Source of the DNA: Larimichthys crocea
Taxonomy: Eukaryota; Chordata; Actinopteri; Sciaenidae
DNA length: 64,000 nt
NCBI RefSeq assembly: GCF_000972845.2
Contig: NC_040016.1
Span: forward strand, 14,094,701-14,158,700
Direction of reading: 5' to 3'
Shown piece after piece: positions 35,901 to 47,539 of this stretch. The number at the start of each line of letters is the position of its first letter. The first letter of the stretch is position 1. The position numbers and the translations under genes were made by a program. The notes beneath the pieces are model-generated. The model searched no databases, was not told the DNA's origin, and saw nothing but the letters and a program-made list of their open reading frames with translations.

Positions 35901-38900
35901 TGATCTGGATCTGAAATTACTGGATTACCCTAGAACAGACATTCCCATCAGGTTATTTTAACCACAAACAGTTTCTATATTATGATATCACTATATGAAA
36001 TGACTGATAATTAAGGGAAAATGTTATCTATACCGCCCACTCTTAAACTTGTAGTAATGTGATGAACAGATTCAGTTCAGTTTCAGTCCTGTGGAGATTT
36101 TCTCAGTAAGCCAGCATCTCTTAAGGCAAGAAGGAGTGGGGCCAGTTAACATAAAGTTGTAATCGCCCACACATCGTCTATTCATCCATACCACTAACAG
36201 TAAGGCATGCCACCTTTTTTATGTAAAAAAAAAAATCACTGTATGACAATGTCGTATCGCCAAATAGCATTTGCTTTTCAGATTCAGGTGAACCTAATCA
36301 TACCATATATCATATTTTAGCCTGTTGCAGTAGTGGACCGTTCAATTAGTGACCACAAGCTTTTGATAAAAGGTGATATTGTTATTGTTAGTTAGTAATC
36401 AGTATGGGATGGGACGCAAGAACCATTTCCAGTTGAGAACAAGTTCCAAATCGTTTCCTCCCTTTCGATCCCAGCTTAGCGATTTCTTTCGATGCTGGGC
36501 ATGTATTTCTGACAGTTGCCTAATGAAAAACAATGATGTCGAACTCATAGGCTGCAGGATACTTACAAAAACAAGGAGTCTGGAAGCGGTGAGGAATAAA
36601 GCACGGCTTCATTTTACAAAGAAAGATGACAACAGTGCTAGTTGTAATATTCCTAAAATGATACCTTTGAATAAGGACCAGCGATATACTGAACCATCTT
36701 TCTAAAATGTTACTGCTTTCAGCATGTCACAGAGAGTAAATATCCTATATTATTGTTACACATGCAGGTTTAGCAGATTTTTTTTCTTCTGTTACTAAGA
36801 AAATCGAAATGAAAACAAATGCTGTACAAATATTTAGGCATGGGAACTGAGAACAGGTTCCAAATTAAACAGCGATCAGTGGAGTCAAATACAATACAAT
36901 ATGATACTCTGCTTCAGGACGGTGTTCAGACTCAAAGATAACAAAACTGTTGACTCTAAAAGCCTTTGTAGGCATACAGATTTGGACAGATTTGTGGCAT
37001 TTCCAGTCAGTCACTGGATTATATTTTCACATTTTATGGGCCAAATGTCTGTCAGACTGCAATTGTTAAGCAATATTTTATATATTTCCTACAAAGCACA
37101 CACGCTCTGAGCAGTGACTTATTATCAGTATCAGTCAGGTGCTACTTGAAGACAATGGCCACAGAAACAAATGTGTGAAAACAACACTTGCTGGTTTGTT
37201 AAACTAGCAAATATTGACAGCATATGCTGCTGCTTCTGCAGCATGTAGCTGTACATGTGTTGGTTTCCTGCACACAACCAACAACCAACCTTTGCTAGCT
37301 TGCTCTTTACAGGTTATCAAGCCACAGAAGATGCAGTGTCTAATTTGGGGTTTGTTCTAATGCAGAAATCAGACTCTTGGTTTCCAAAGTGTTGGAGTAT
37401 TTGTCTAGTTTTTTTTCTGTTTTCAAAACAGAACATCAAGGGACTTATTCAAGATCTGTTGGCCCACCCACCACATGACTTTCATTACTGCAATGGCTTG
37501 GTCTTACTAATAACACAGACACTGAACAGTGTGTCCCACAGGTTGATGACTCAGTATAATCGTCTGTAATAATTGCTATTTAGAGTTAGAGTACTGCTGT
37601 AGTTCCATCACTGGAAAGATTGTGTTCATATGTAATTTATGCTGCTGTTCTACAAGTCAAGACCTAGTGATAAAGGCACGATCAAGCATTGAACAAGACG
37701 GCCCAGCACACTGTTGTTACTAATTGTGTTGTACCGTCACTGGTCCAACAGCTATTTGTCATCAAAGGTTAAACAATCCCCCTCAGAGCTGTCAGGCCTA
37801 AGGGAATCAAAGTTTCAGATGATATTGTCAGAACTTAGTTAACTTTGATGCTGTTGTGCTTAACATTTCTAATGAGTTGATTTAGTTATTTTTAACATCT
37901 GATCTAAAGATAAAGAAGTAAACAAATGCCATAGAATATTGATATTTTTCAAGGTTTCGAAGTTAGAAATTAAAGTCAAGTGATAACATTAGTAGCTTCT
38001 GACAGCCCTCTATCCCTAAATTGAGTGTGCCCTAAATTAAAAATAATCTCCAACAAATACACTTTTCATCCTGTTTGACGAAGATTTTCTAAACTACAGT
38101 GCTCAGCTGTTGAAGGGAAATATTTAACCCTTTTACAGGGTGTCCACGGGATATTAAAAAGTATTAAAAGGTAGTAAATCGACAAAATGAAGGCCCTTAA
38201 AAAGTATTAAATGTCTGATTGTGAGTTTTTTTTGTTGTTTTTTTTAATTATAGCACGTGATTTGTTTGTTTGCTTGTTTGTTAAAAGTTCACCAGAATTT
38301 ATTACATAGACTGTACGGTACACTTGTTTTGAGTCTACAGCATGGTGGTAGACTCGGGATTGTTCTGTGGAGTTCATGCATTCAAGGTCTCCATCACTAT
38401 TTCCGTTATTTAGATTTCACAGGCAATTTATGAGCTCAATGTATATCCGAGGAGGGGGGTGAAGTTTTTATTGGCATATTGTCACACAGCCAGTGGTATT
38501 GTTTAAAGCATGCATCAGTTTTTGACTGCATCACAGAGCTGGGACGTCACTTTGAGACTCGCTTTGTAAGGTTTAGTCAGCATGTGAGAACACGTCTGAC
38601 ACAGAGAGTCTACATGTGTAAAACAACGACTCTGGACTTTGTCTGGACATTATCCGTGTAAAAACGACATTCAGCGTCGCTCCCTCTCCTCTGGCACTGT
38701 GAGTTACCACGGTTACGGGAACGCCCTGATACCTTGTAATGATTCACAAGAAGTTTGTGGTTAGTATGACGGTACAACATCACTGATTACTGATAAGTTT
38801 TGTACATGGTTGATCGCTGGGGTAAAACTTAAAAAACAAGCTTTGCACAAAAACGTTTGATTTCATAGATTGAAAATTATACTGAAAAGAAAAAAGGAAA

Positions 38901-40927
38901 AGTATAAATAGAACAGCTGTTCACAAGCATCCTCCTGTAAAACACTGTTGGTCAAGTATTCTTGATGTCTTGATTTGAGAGTGGTGTTGAAATCTTATGC
39001 ATTGTGTCATTTCTTTAGCAGATGTCAAGTTGCCTAACTTGTAACATCTTTCACAAATGGCAAATGGGGAATATGACTTGGCTACTGCTCAAATTATGTA
39101 GTTGGATCTATCTACAGTGTTCAGTTGACTGACAACTTGATGGGAGAGCAGCCATTAATGTCAAATTTCTGTGCTGCTAGTATGCCCAGTACACCGCTCC
39201 AACTGAGTCCCACCACCAGTCAGTGGAAGCACTGCAGCCATCGCATCTTCTGCTAGGCCTGGCAATCTCAGGACGGTAGTGGCCACAACACCGTCTCTCT
39301 GTGCAGAGGTTTTGGAGGAGCTTGTTGCCTGGATTGATAAACAGGAGCGCATGCACAATACTACATGGCAAAAACTAAGACAGTAAAACAGTAACAGTGC
39401 GCGTGCCCTCCCTTTTATCGATCCTGTTTTTGCTAAATGACTAGAGGCAAGTTGTGTTGAGGTTTTTAAAAAATATTTAGATTGTATTAAAAAAGGTATT
39501 AAATTTAACCTCAGGATTCCTGCATAAGCCCTGTTTGAAAAGTGTTTGTTACATTTCAGTAGGAATCAATGGACTGTGAACTGTGATTTGACAGTATGAA
39601 AACATACAGAATATCACCAACATTACCATTAACCCTTAAGATCATAATATAATTTATAGAAATGTATCTTTTCTTGTCTATTATTTAAACAGTACCACAG
39701 GACCTTCTTATCCAATATCCATATTTGCCTCTCAGCCGCACACATTGAGGTTTAACTGCTGCTGCTGCTGCTGCTTTTGAGCTGTATCCTCACCACACTT
39801 TAAGCTTTTTGACGTCAGAAACTCTGCATGTGCGAAACCCCCACATCATTAAGTGTGACTGCACAAAAACCTTCAGGGAGTAAACTTACTGTAGTTTTAT
39901 GACATGGAAACACTCCAACCAAGCCTTTGTCTGTTTTACATAGGTTTCATTTTATATCCAGATCATAACAAAATGTAATGACAATGGCCTCTGTCTGCCA
40001 AATGATTATATTCATTATTATAATGATTATTAGTAGAGTAGGAAAAAAACAAAGACAATAGGCCTCATGCATTAACATTTATGTATCCTAAACGTCTCTT
40101 ACCATGCCGTAACTTGCTAGTTTCATTGAGAAGGGAAGGGAGGTTTCATTGAGAAAAAGAGTAAAAGAAGAATTTCACATTGCAGTCTTCAAAGTCCTGC
40201 CGTCAGAAATCAGCACATCAAAAAAAAGGTTTGGCAGAGTCAGTAGTGGTTTTTTGAGGACCCAAAAAGAAAGTATTAATAGCACAGCTGTCGACGTGTC
40301 ATCAGAGCAGCACTGTACTGTGACACAAGATAAAGTAAGGTACTTGGACCTTGGTTAGGAATGAAAGGAAAAACACAAAGAGATGCAAATATAAGTTGCT
40401 AAATATCTTTATAAACTACTTTCAGTAAATAGGGAAAACTTTGGCATGTGGATTTCCACGCCTTATTTTTTGTTTTGTGCAATCAGAGACAGACTCTTGT
40501 CTCTAGTCTTCTTTGCCTGCACTCCATTATTTCTGCTGCCAGCCATCTGTCCACCCTTTAACCCACTTCTCTAAATAAATTCCCCACAGTGGAGGAAAGC
40601 ACCTGACATGGGTGTGTGGTTTGTGTTGGTTCACACAACGCACTTCCTGTCAGTTTGTTCACATTGTGCCATGCAGTGACTTAATACCCGGCAGAGAGCT
40701 GTAGGCTAAAACACAAGCAAGAATGTGGATTCCCAGACTCTGGCTGCTGCATGCAGGGATCACATCCAGGAATGTCAGAGCTCCACCTCTAGTGAGTCAT
40801 TGTTTCCACGGCAACCACAGTGGGGGAAAACTCGAGACTGTCCCACGTCATTTACAGGAAGTGGTCATGATGACTCCCCTCCCTGTTAGGGGGGGAAGAA
40901 AAAAAACATGTGGTGGGACAGTGACAT

Positions 40928-40960
<33 letters not shown>

Positions 40961-42758
40961 GTTTTTATTTTTTTTCTAAACAATGCTGTCTTTCAATTCC
41001 ACTTGCGCAGTGATGGGTTTACACTTCAAGTGGAAACATTGAGAGTCTTTACAAGGGTGGAGGTTTGCTTCTGTTTTTATATATTTACACGTATGTATTT
41101 ATATCATATATCATGTCTGTCATAAAAAGTTTAGTTGTTAGAGAATTGATACTTCACCATAGATGATGATGTGTCGTTTGGGAAAAAGCGTCAAATAAAT
41201 GATTAAATGTAATTTAATCTTATAGTCTTTTTATGAGAATATTTATGATAATTAAAATATAGATTCATAGACAGTGCTTTGTGTAACCTGAAAACATGCA
41301 TACAAAAACATAAACTACATACAGCCGCAGCAAACAACACAAATAGGAGACAAAACCTGGGGGAAACAAAGTCCAGAAGCCACACACCTGCCACAGCGCT
41401 TCTCTCCCTGTCTTGTCTGGATTTTGCTGAGTGGTTTATAGAGATTTTAGTTTTTTTCCACTACCATGGAAATGACACCCTTGAGCAAATTAAGTAACGT
41501 TTATATGTCGGGGCAATTTGTAGTAAGTTGACTCGAGAGGATTTATTTTGCGCTCAGTTTTCAGGGTGTCACTGCCAGATTTATACTGTCAGATAATTGT
41601 GATGATCTTGTTGTATATTTGTCAAACAAGTGAAATCTGAACTTGTTGTGTTTGCTTACAGCTGTGATAGCTACCACCACCCACACCACAGTGGTCACCA
41701 ACGCTCCTCAGCAGTACCCCCAACAGCCAACTGCAGTACCTGGACCGCCTCATTCCTACCAGGGCTCCCAGTATCCGCAGTACCAGCCAGTACCCGTCCA
41801 GCCGGGTTACGGAGCCCAGCCCATGCTCCAGGGCTACGGAGCTCAGCCCATGGCACCATCACCCTACCAGGGACAACCTTTCACACCAGGACCCCCACCA
41901 ACATATCAGGAAGCCAGTGAGTGTGAATTTAGGCAAAGAGTTACAGGACTTCACTAGGAATGAGTACAGGATTAATGTTGGCAGTGAACCGTCTAAATCT
42001 TCCTCTAAATGTTTGCTAAAGGAATATTATAAATGTTATCCAACGTTTGAACTTCAAGCTACATAGAGAACAGTGTTGGAACAAGAATCCAGCTTGATAC
42101 AGCAAAATTGATTTCCTGATGAGAGAGAAAACAAGACAGAAACGTTTCAAACAAAAATTTGACTAAAACTAATTCCAAAAAGGAAGTTAAAACACTATTA
42201 TTTATAATGAGTGTCTTTGTACTTAAAGAGAAGTGCATTTTGAAATGGATCTGTAGGTAGGAAATGGACAGATGGTCTTTCAGTTTTTAGGACTAACATT
42301 ATCTTACATAAATCTGATCATTACTTAGTGCTTTTTTTAGAGTCACCAAACATAGTGTAAAAACACACCCTTTAACATGTGGTAATGACACATTGCAGTC
42401 GGAAGTAGAGTGGGAGTAATCGCTGCTGCTGCTCCTAAACAGCTGGGTCATGTCTGTATTCTGTAAAACAGGAAATGAACCATTTATGGTTACTCTGACA
42501 GAGCTCAAGTTGCGGTTACTGTTGAAGCATTTCAATTCCTTTCATCCTTTTTTTCATGGCTTCTTTCTGTCTCCAGCCGGTCCTTACCCTCCTGAGCCAA
42601 TGCCTTACAGCCAGGCCGCATACGCCCCCGGACAGCCATTGTACCCTCCGCAGCCTCCCGTCCAGCCACAGCCCAACGCTCCACCCGCACGTCCAGACTA
42701 CCTAGCCCAGCCAGCATACAACCCAGATTTTGTTGCACCGCCACCCAAGACTGGATAA
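32989..42758 (+). CDS. shisa5: Shisa family member 5 (Scotin), complete, 5 exons
   Basis: Single-pass protein of the ER and endomembranes; mammalian SHISA5 is p53-inducible and pro-apoptotic. Exons: 32989-33055, 34326-34479, 34916-35049, 41662-41916 and 42577-42758 (263 residues; GT-AG; intron phases 1, 2, 1, 1). Order: signal peptide (about 1-22); cysteine-rich shisa domain with CWIGFCCGTCSNRYCC; transmembrane helix (about 85-110) followed by a CCCVCPCCCLYKMCRKPRR border; proline/tyrosine-rich tail with a PPTY (PPxY) WW-domain ligand. The tail's TTTHTTVV matches TTTSTTVV of human SHISA5. The start is the ATG at the signal peptide; the frame is open upstream to 32746 but the extra residues are not signal-like. 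Intron 3 is 6.6 kb. Likely poly(A) signals are at 44734 and 45254, inside the duplicated region. Tandem paralogue at 51 kb. Confidence 0.93.
33930..34025. repeat. Interspersed repeat fragment in shisa5 intron 1
   Basis: AAAAATCTGTATTTTCTGGG and the later GATCGATAAAATTGCTCAGC resemble one end of a widespread fish DNA-transposon-like repeat. Only a fragment is present. Confidence 0.4.
34480..34786 (+). other. In-frame extension of shisa5 exon 2 with intronic poly(A) signal
   Basis: If the exon 2 donor (GT at 34480) is not used, the reading frame stays open for about 93 more codons to TAA at 34757-34759. AATAAA follows at 34781-34786, before the exon 3 acceptor at 34915. The product would keep the signal peptide and most of the cysteine-rich domain, lose the transmembrane segment and tail, and gain a tail with several cysteines. 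This may be a soluble isoform; no transcript evidence is available here. Confidence 0.35.
36400..36870. repeat. Repeated GGGA-start, GTTCC-rich fragments in shisa5 intron 3
   Basis: GGGACGCAAGAACCATTTCC (from 36410) and GGGAACTGAGAACAGGTTCC (from 36841) are two same-orientation copies of one terminus, similar to ends of fish hAT MITEs. Matching opposite ends were not found, so the structure is unresolved. The rest of 35050-38130 shows nothing I recognise. Confidence 0.35.
38136..39533. mobile_element. Probable non-autonomous DNA transposon with CAGGG ends
   Basis: The left end reads CAGGGTGTCCACGGGATATT with AAAAAGTATTAAA repeats. The right end, reverse-complemented, starts CAGGGCTTATGCAGGAATCC and is preceded by AAAAGGTATTAAATTT. 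This pairing fits a fish DNA transposon family whose interior has TATTAAA repeats. The roughly 1.4 kb interior has no transposase I can identify, and no clear target duplication was found. It lies in shisa5 intron 3. Confidence 0.5.
40925..40959. repeat. (CA)n microsatellite in shisa5 intron 3
   Basis: Uninterrupted CA dinucleotides over about 34 bases. The flanking 39540-41660 contains no other clear feature except a (CTG)n run near 39757-39775 and a decayed retroposon tail at about 41180-41216. Confidence 0.85.
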
Positions 42759-45700
42759 TGGACCACAGTACTATACTCTCAGTCACTTTAAATGTACTGC
42801 AACATTTTCAAATTAGGCAGAACTGAAAAGGTGTAATTTGAACCAAGATGAGAATTTATTTCTGAGCGTATCGATTGTCGTGTGTTTTTGGAGGTCAAAT
42901 ATGAGAAACATTTGTAATTGTTGTAGTGCATCTGTTCTGTTGACGAGTTGCCAGGTGAAAATGTTGATTGGCTCTCATTGCATGGACTTACAGCATACAA
43001 CTGGTGAGATTGTTTATTTTTTGTTTGTTTTTGTTTGTTTTTTATTTCCTAGTGGCTCCATCTTAGTCATCTTGGTAAATTACACACAAAACCACTGAGT
43101 CTGATTTTAAAGAGTAATGGTATTAATGTTTTGATATTTTCCAGCCTTCTGAAAATGCCTCAACAATGCCTCCCTCCTAGTCACTGTCTATATTGTGCAC
43201 TGGCCGAACTTGCCTGACCCACCTGATTGTAGTCAGTGGTCAAACTTTGGAGGAGTTTTTGATGGTGGCAGCCTTTGTTGCTTTCAGACCGATAAAGTGC
43301 TTTGAACCATTTTTCATTTACTTTCTCATGTTCCTTAGTCGCTGGTGTTTCGGAAGGCAGTTATTGCTTTTTATGTTACCTGGGAAGTCCAAAATGTGTA
43401 ATCATTCACACATAAGGATTCATGATTACGTCCGTGAAATACATGCCACCGTCAGTTGACTACTGATAAGCAGAGGGCAACGCCCGTGCCACACTGCCTG
43501 CCTCTACTTGTGCATGACGGCTCCCTCGCTTCACGTGGTGCAGTACACAGTCAGACTTAAAACATGTTTTTATTTTTACTGAAATGTGACATTCAGATGT
43601 GGTAAATCTAGACAGAATTGTAATGTTGCTCATCTGATGTCAACATGGCTAGCAGCAGATTGCTTTTCCTGTCAGTTTCTTTTTCCCCACATGCAAATAA
43701 GGTCATATCACTAGATAACGGGCCGCTGCAGCCGTGGTTGAACTCCACTGCTCATGCAAGCTGTGTGGCTGCTCTAACCCGTTGACATTAAATGCAAAGC
43801 GAGACTTCCCGCAATGCACATGTGCTGCTCAGGTAGGCGGCGTGGCCCGGGCATAACGGAGAAACAAAGCCTCCAACAAAAGGGAATGTTTGTCACTCAA
43901 ACAAAATAAGCCTTACACGCATGTAAAATTTGCTTAACATTTAAAATTCATGTGTTCATGTGTATGTGTTTTTCTTTACTCAGGTTATTGCTTCTCATTG
44001 TTTTCCTCTTCCCAGCATGCGCAACTGAGCTGAAATGCATCGGCAGCTTTTGAAATAACCAAAGCAGATGTTTTTTGTTTTTTCTAATTCTCAGTCAATG
44101 CATTTACAAATATAAACATTATACTATAAAATGCAAGAAACAACTGTGCCTTCTTAGCCATATTACCTTAAGCAAACTTAAGTGTGCATGTCATTTACAA
44201 CAGTTTCAAATCTCTTGGGTGTTTGTTTCACGTAATGTTGTGCTGTTTTTTTAGTATCATGAAGGCTTACGTTCACTTCAGCCAGCCATATGATTTTGCA
44301 ACATTGCTGCCATGGAATTTTGTAGCCCTTAAACGTCTTGTAGTTAACTGTCCATGTTTTACATCTTAAAAAAGGTCATTTTCTTTCTCAGTATTGTATT
44401 ACTTGCCATGTCAAATGTAATTGAAATTGTCATCATTATTGCCTTTTATTAGACTGCACCAGCGTAACAATCAGGTTTTAAGTGATCTTTTGTTGTTTTT
44501 CTTTAAAAACTAAACCAAGCCTTCCTCACTCTGTTTGTCACTTAATGGTTTCTCCTGTGACAAAGCTGTCACTTCTGCTTTCTGCTGACTGAAATCCCTT
44601 GACAGTAATTTTACTATAGTGACTTGTTTTTATGATTCAGTCAAATTTGGAGAAGTGCAGTCGGGTCATGCGACTAACCACAAACTGTATGACATCTGTC
44701 TTTCAAAGTTCCTTTTTTTGATTGTGGTCAAAGAATAAAGTACTCAATGTTTCATTTCATGTAAGTATCGCTGGTACAGCTCTCGGAATGACTTTCAGTC
44801 ACATCTATGCTGGCTTATTTTATTTTACCAGCTGACATGAGAGAAATCACATGCCAGGTAATGAAATGGGGGTAATGCCTTCACATGTCTTTGTAATTTG
44901 CAAAAGTTAATTTGTAAGGAATGTGCATGTGTTTCTTACATCGACCAAGCGTATGTGTACTTCATTGTAGGCTTGCCTTTTGTCTGAAATCTGTATTTAT
45001 AAATGTGTTCTGTCTGTGATTTCAGTCCTTTGGCCAGTGTTGATTCCTCAAGGTGACTTTAGTTGGAGTCTTTATATTTGTGTGTGTGCGGATTATAGCC
45101 ATGTTTGCTCACTATGAAAGATATACCAGCAGAGATTTATTCTTGTTTCATCTGTGTTTCTTGTCCAAGAATAATTGTCAGTGATGCTACTTTGATAATA
45201 TATGTACATGACTTTTATTTTGTTAAAAAACCACCACTTATTCTGCAGAGTTCAATAAAATCTATATTTTTTGTTTTTCCCCAACTTTGGTTATTGAATT
45301 TTCAGAATAGAACAGTGCACTTGTGTCATGTCTGCACTACACAACTTAGAGGTAAATAATATGACAAAGAAAGTAACGCTATTGAATTATTGAATATATA
45401 ACGGATAAAGAGAGCTCATAAGATCACATACGATCAAGGCCTTGAATGTAGAAATTTGTATTCTTGTGATTTAGTGCCCCCAGTTTCAGAGTGCAATACC
45501 ACTGTCATACATGTGGACAACTGTACATGTGTATTTGTTAAAATGACTTAAATTACTTATGATCGAAAATTATCGAGAAACAGAAAACTCAGGAAACCAT
45601 AGAGTTGATGTGCAGCAGCTGGAGGAAATGGAGGAACAACTCTATAAAATATGATCCAGTTCCACTAAAATAACTAAAATAGTTGGTGGTGTGTGACTTA

Positions 45701-46371
45701 GTGTTACATACTTCATGTGGGTGATCATCCCAGGAGCACAAAGTTACAGTTTCTGTTTTGTGGTAGAAATGTTAACCAATTTTGCTATCCTAATACAGGA
45801 AAAATACATTTGTAAGGCATAAATTAACTTTCAGGCATTTCATTAGACACTTATTTCAAAATATCACAGGTGATACAGTTAAAAAAAAGTGTATGAGTAT
45901 GAAGAATGAGTGGGAGCTAAACCGTATGCCTTGCCTTAAAAGTTGAATCATACCAATAAAGTTGCTGACTTTGAGGAAGTTGTCATGTCCCCTATAGGTT
46001 CTAGGGAAGGGTTTCAGTTGTGGCTGCTTGGGCTGCTCTGTTCTTGACTGGGAAATATCTATGATGAAACAAGAGGCAAAATCAGTTATTCTGACATTAA
46101 AATAATAATAATAATAATAGTAATAATAATACTTAGCCCCTCTCCATAGTAATTATCAATTATAGCTATAATAATAGCCTATAGGCATTTTTTATTCAGA
46201 CTAATCAAACTGAACTACCAATAAACATGAATCAAAAAGCTTTAAGTGATTATGTCATGATTTGTAATTTAATGGAAACACACTATAAACATCCATTTCT
46301 TCAGATGACGTTACTATCTGGCCTAGCCATCAAATTCATTATTAGGGCCACACAGTCATAAATTCACCTGT

Positions 46372-47185
46372 TGGTTCTGCCCCTGGTCTGCTGTTTGCTG
46401 AGGCTCTGATGCTGGCTGTGCCTGTGTAACCTCATGCTGCTCTGTCTGTTCCTCTCCTCCATCCTCCTCTTTCTCCTCCTCACTAAGCCTCAGCTGCTCT
46501 ATCTCTCTCCCACTTGTTATGCCTGTGGTCATATTTGTTTGTAGTCTGTGTGTGTTTCTTTGTGTGCCCTGTGCTTGTGCTGTCTATTTTTGTATGCAAA
46601 TAGGATGTGCCATCCCCAGGAGGCGATTAGTGGAGTAATTTTCCGGTCCTGGCCTGTGATTGGCTGTACCTGAAAGCCCCTAAGATTTAAGGAGCCAAGA
46701 TGGCGACTGCCAGGTGGACACCACTTCTTCATCCTCCTCCTCTCCCAACTATTGCCACATGTCCTTTTGTAAAACTGTTCTTATGACCTTAGAAGTAGCT
46801 TTTTGTTTGAAGAGTAGGGGTGGACTGCCATTTTGTTTAATCGTGTTTTCTCCTGTTTTTGTTAGTTTAGGAAGGTAAGTTTATTGTGATTTTGATTTTC
46901 TGAGGAAAGTGATTTATTTTCAAGATAGTTTGTTTTGGTTGTTGTTTTGGCCTGGGTCCACCCTGAAGCTGATACCTTAGTTATAGTTTTTTGAGATTTT
47001 GACTTTTGTAAATAAACCTTTTTTTTCGTTTGTACCTAAACTTGTGTAAGTGGCTACTTGGGACTCAAAAGATTGAGACACCTACTTCTTGTTATGCTCT
47101 AGGCCCCTAGACTGGGGCATAACACACTGTACTCACTTTCTTCTTAAAATAAGAAGAGATTTCGGTGGACTTTCTCTTTATTGTC
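46372..47185 (-). pseudogene. hAT-type transposase N-terminal remnant, copy 1 (split by the solo LTR)
   Basis: The minus strand encodes ISSYFKKKV before the LTR and LSEEEKEEDGGEEQTEQ after it, followed by a Gln-rich linker. This resembles the N-terminus of hAT-like transposases and their TTF-type zinc-finger relatives. The expected start codon reads ATA instead of ATG, and the LTR interrupts the frame. No zinc finger or catalytic region is present. Confidence 0.6.
46515..47124 (+). mobile_element. Solo LTR of a retrotransposon or endogenous retrovirus, 610 bp
   Basis: It begins TGTTATGCC and ends GGCATAACA, the TG...CA inverted ends of an LTR, and is flanked by the 4-base duplication cact (46511-46514 and 47125-47128). 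An AATAAA lies in the second half (near 46990). No internal region or second LTR is present, so recombination between LTRs probably removed the body. Superfamily is undetermined. The site is empty in duplication copy 2. Orientation is inferred from the AATAAA. Confidence 0.8.
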
Positions 47186-47539
47186 TGCAAATTGTGCAAA
47201 CACGTAACTCTGTTCCAAATGTCAAAAAATAAGGTTTCTGTAACAGGTGCAGTAACCATGTGCACCATGTGGCATTTAAAAAGCACATGTCACGACACAT
47301 ACTCCCTCCTCTTCTCCTCTTCTTAGCAATGTATGACTTAATCACTCACTAGTAGTCTTTTCTGTCTTCTCTCGTCACTCCTTTTGAAATCGGGGACCGG
47401 TCACGCGCTGTCGCACCTGGCTGTGCATTTAGCCCGAATGATTTGGGATGAAACACAACTGACGATAGAATCCATGTGGCGAGTGGGGTGGCCAGTGGGG
47501 TGGCCAGTGGGGTGGCCAGCAAATTTGTAGGGGGGGCCG

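Larger units (their letters stand above)
44368..47539 (+). repeat. Tandem duplication, copy 1
   Basis: Copy 1 starts at an A-run before GGTCATTTTCTTTCTCAG and ends with aaatttgtagggggggccg. The same order of sequence restarts at 47540. It includes both candidate shisa5 poly(A) signals and a hAT transposase remnant. It is longer than copy 2 mainly because a 610-base solo LTR is inserted. Near its end a GGCCAGTGGGGT unit is repeated in tandem about three times. Confidence 0.9.
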
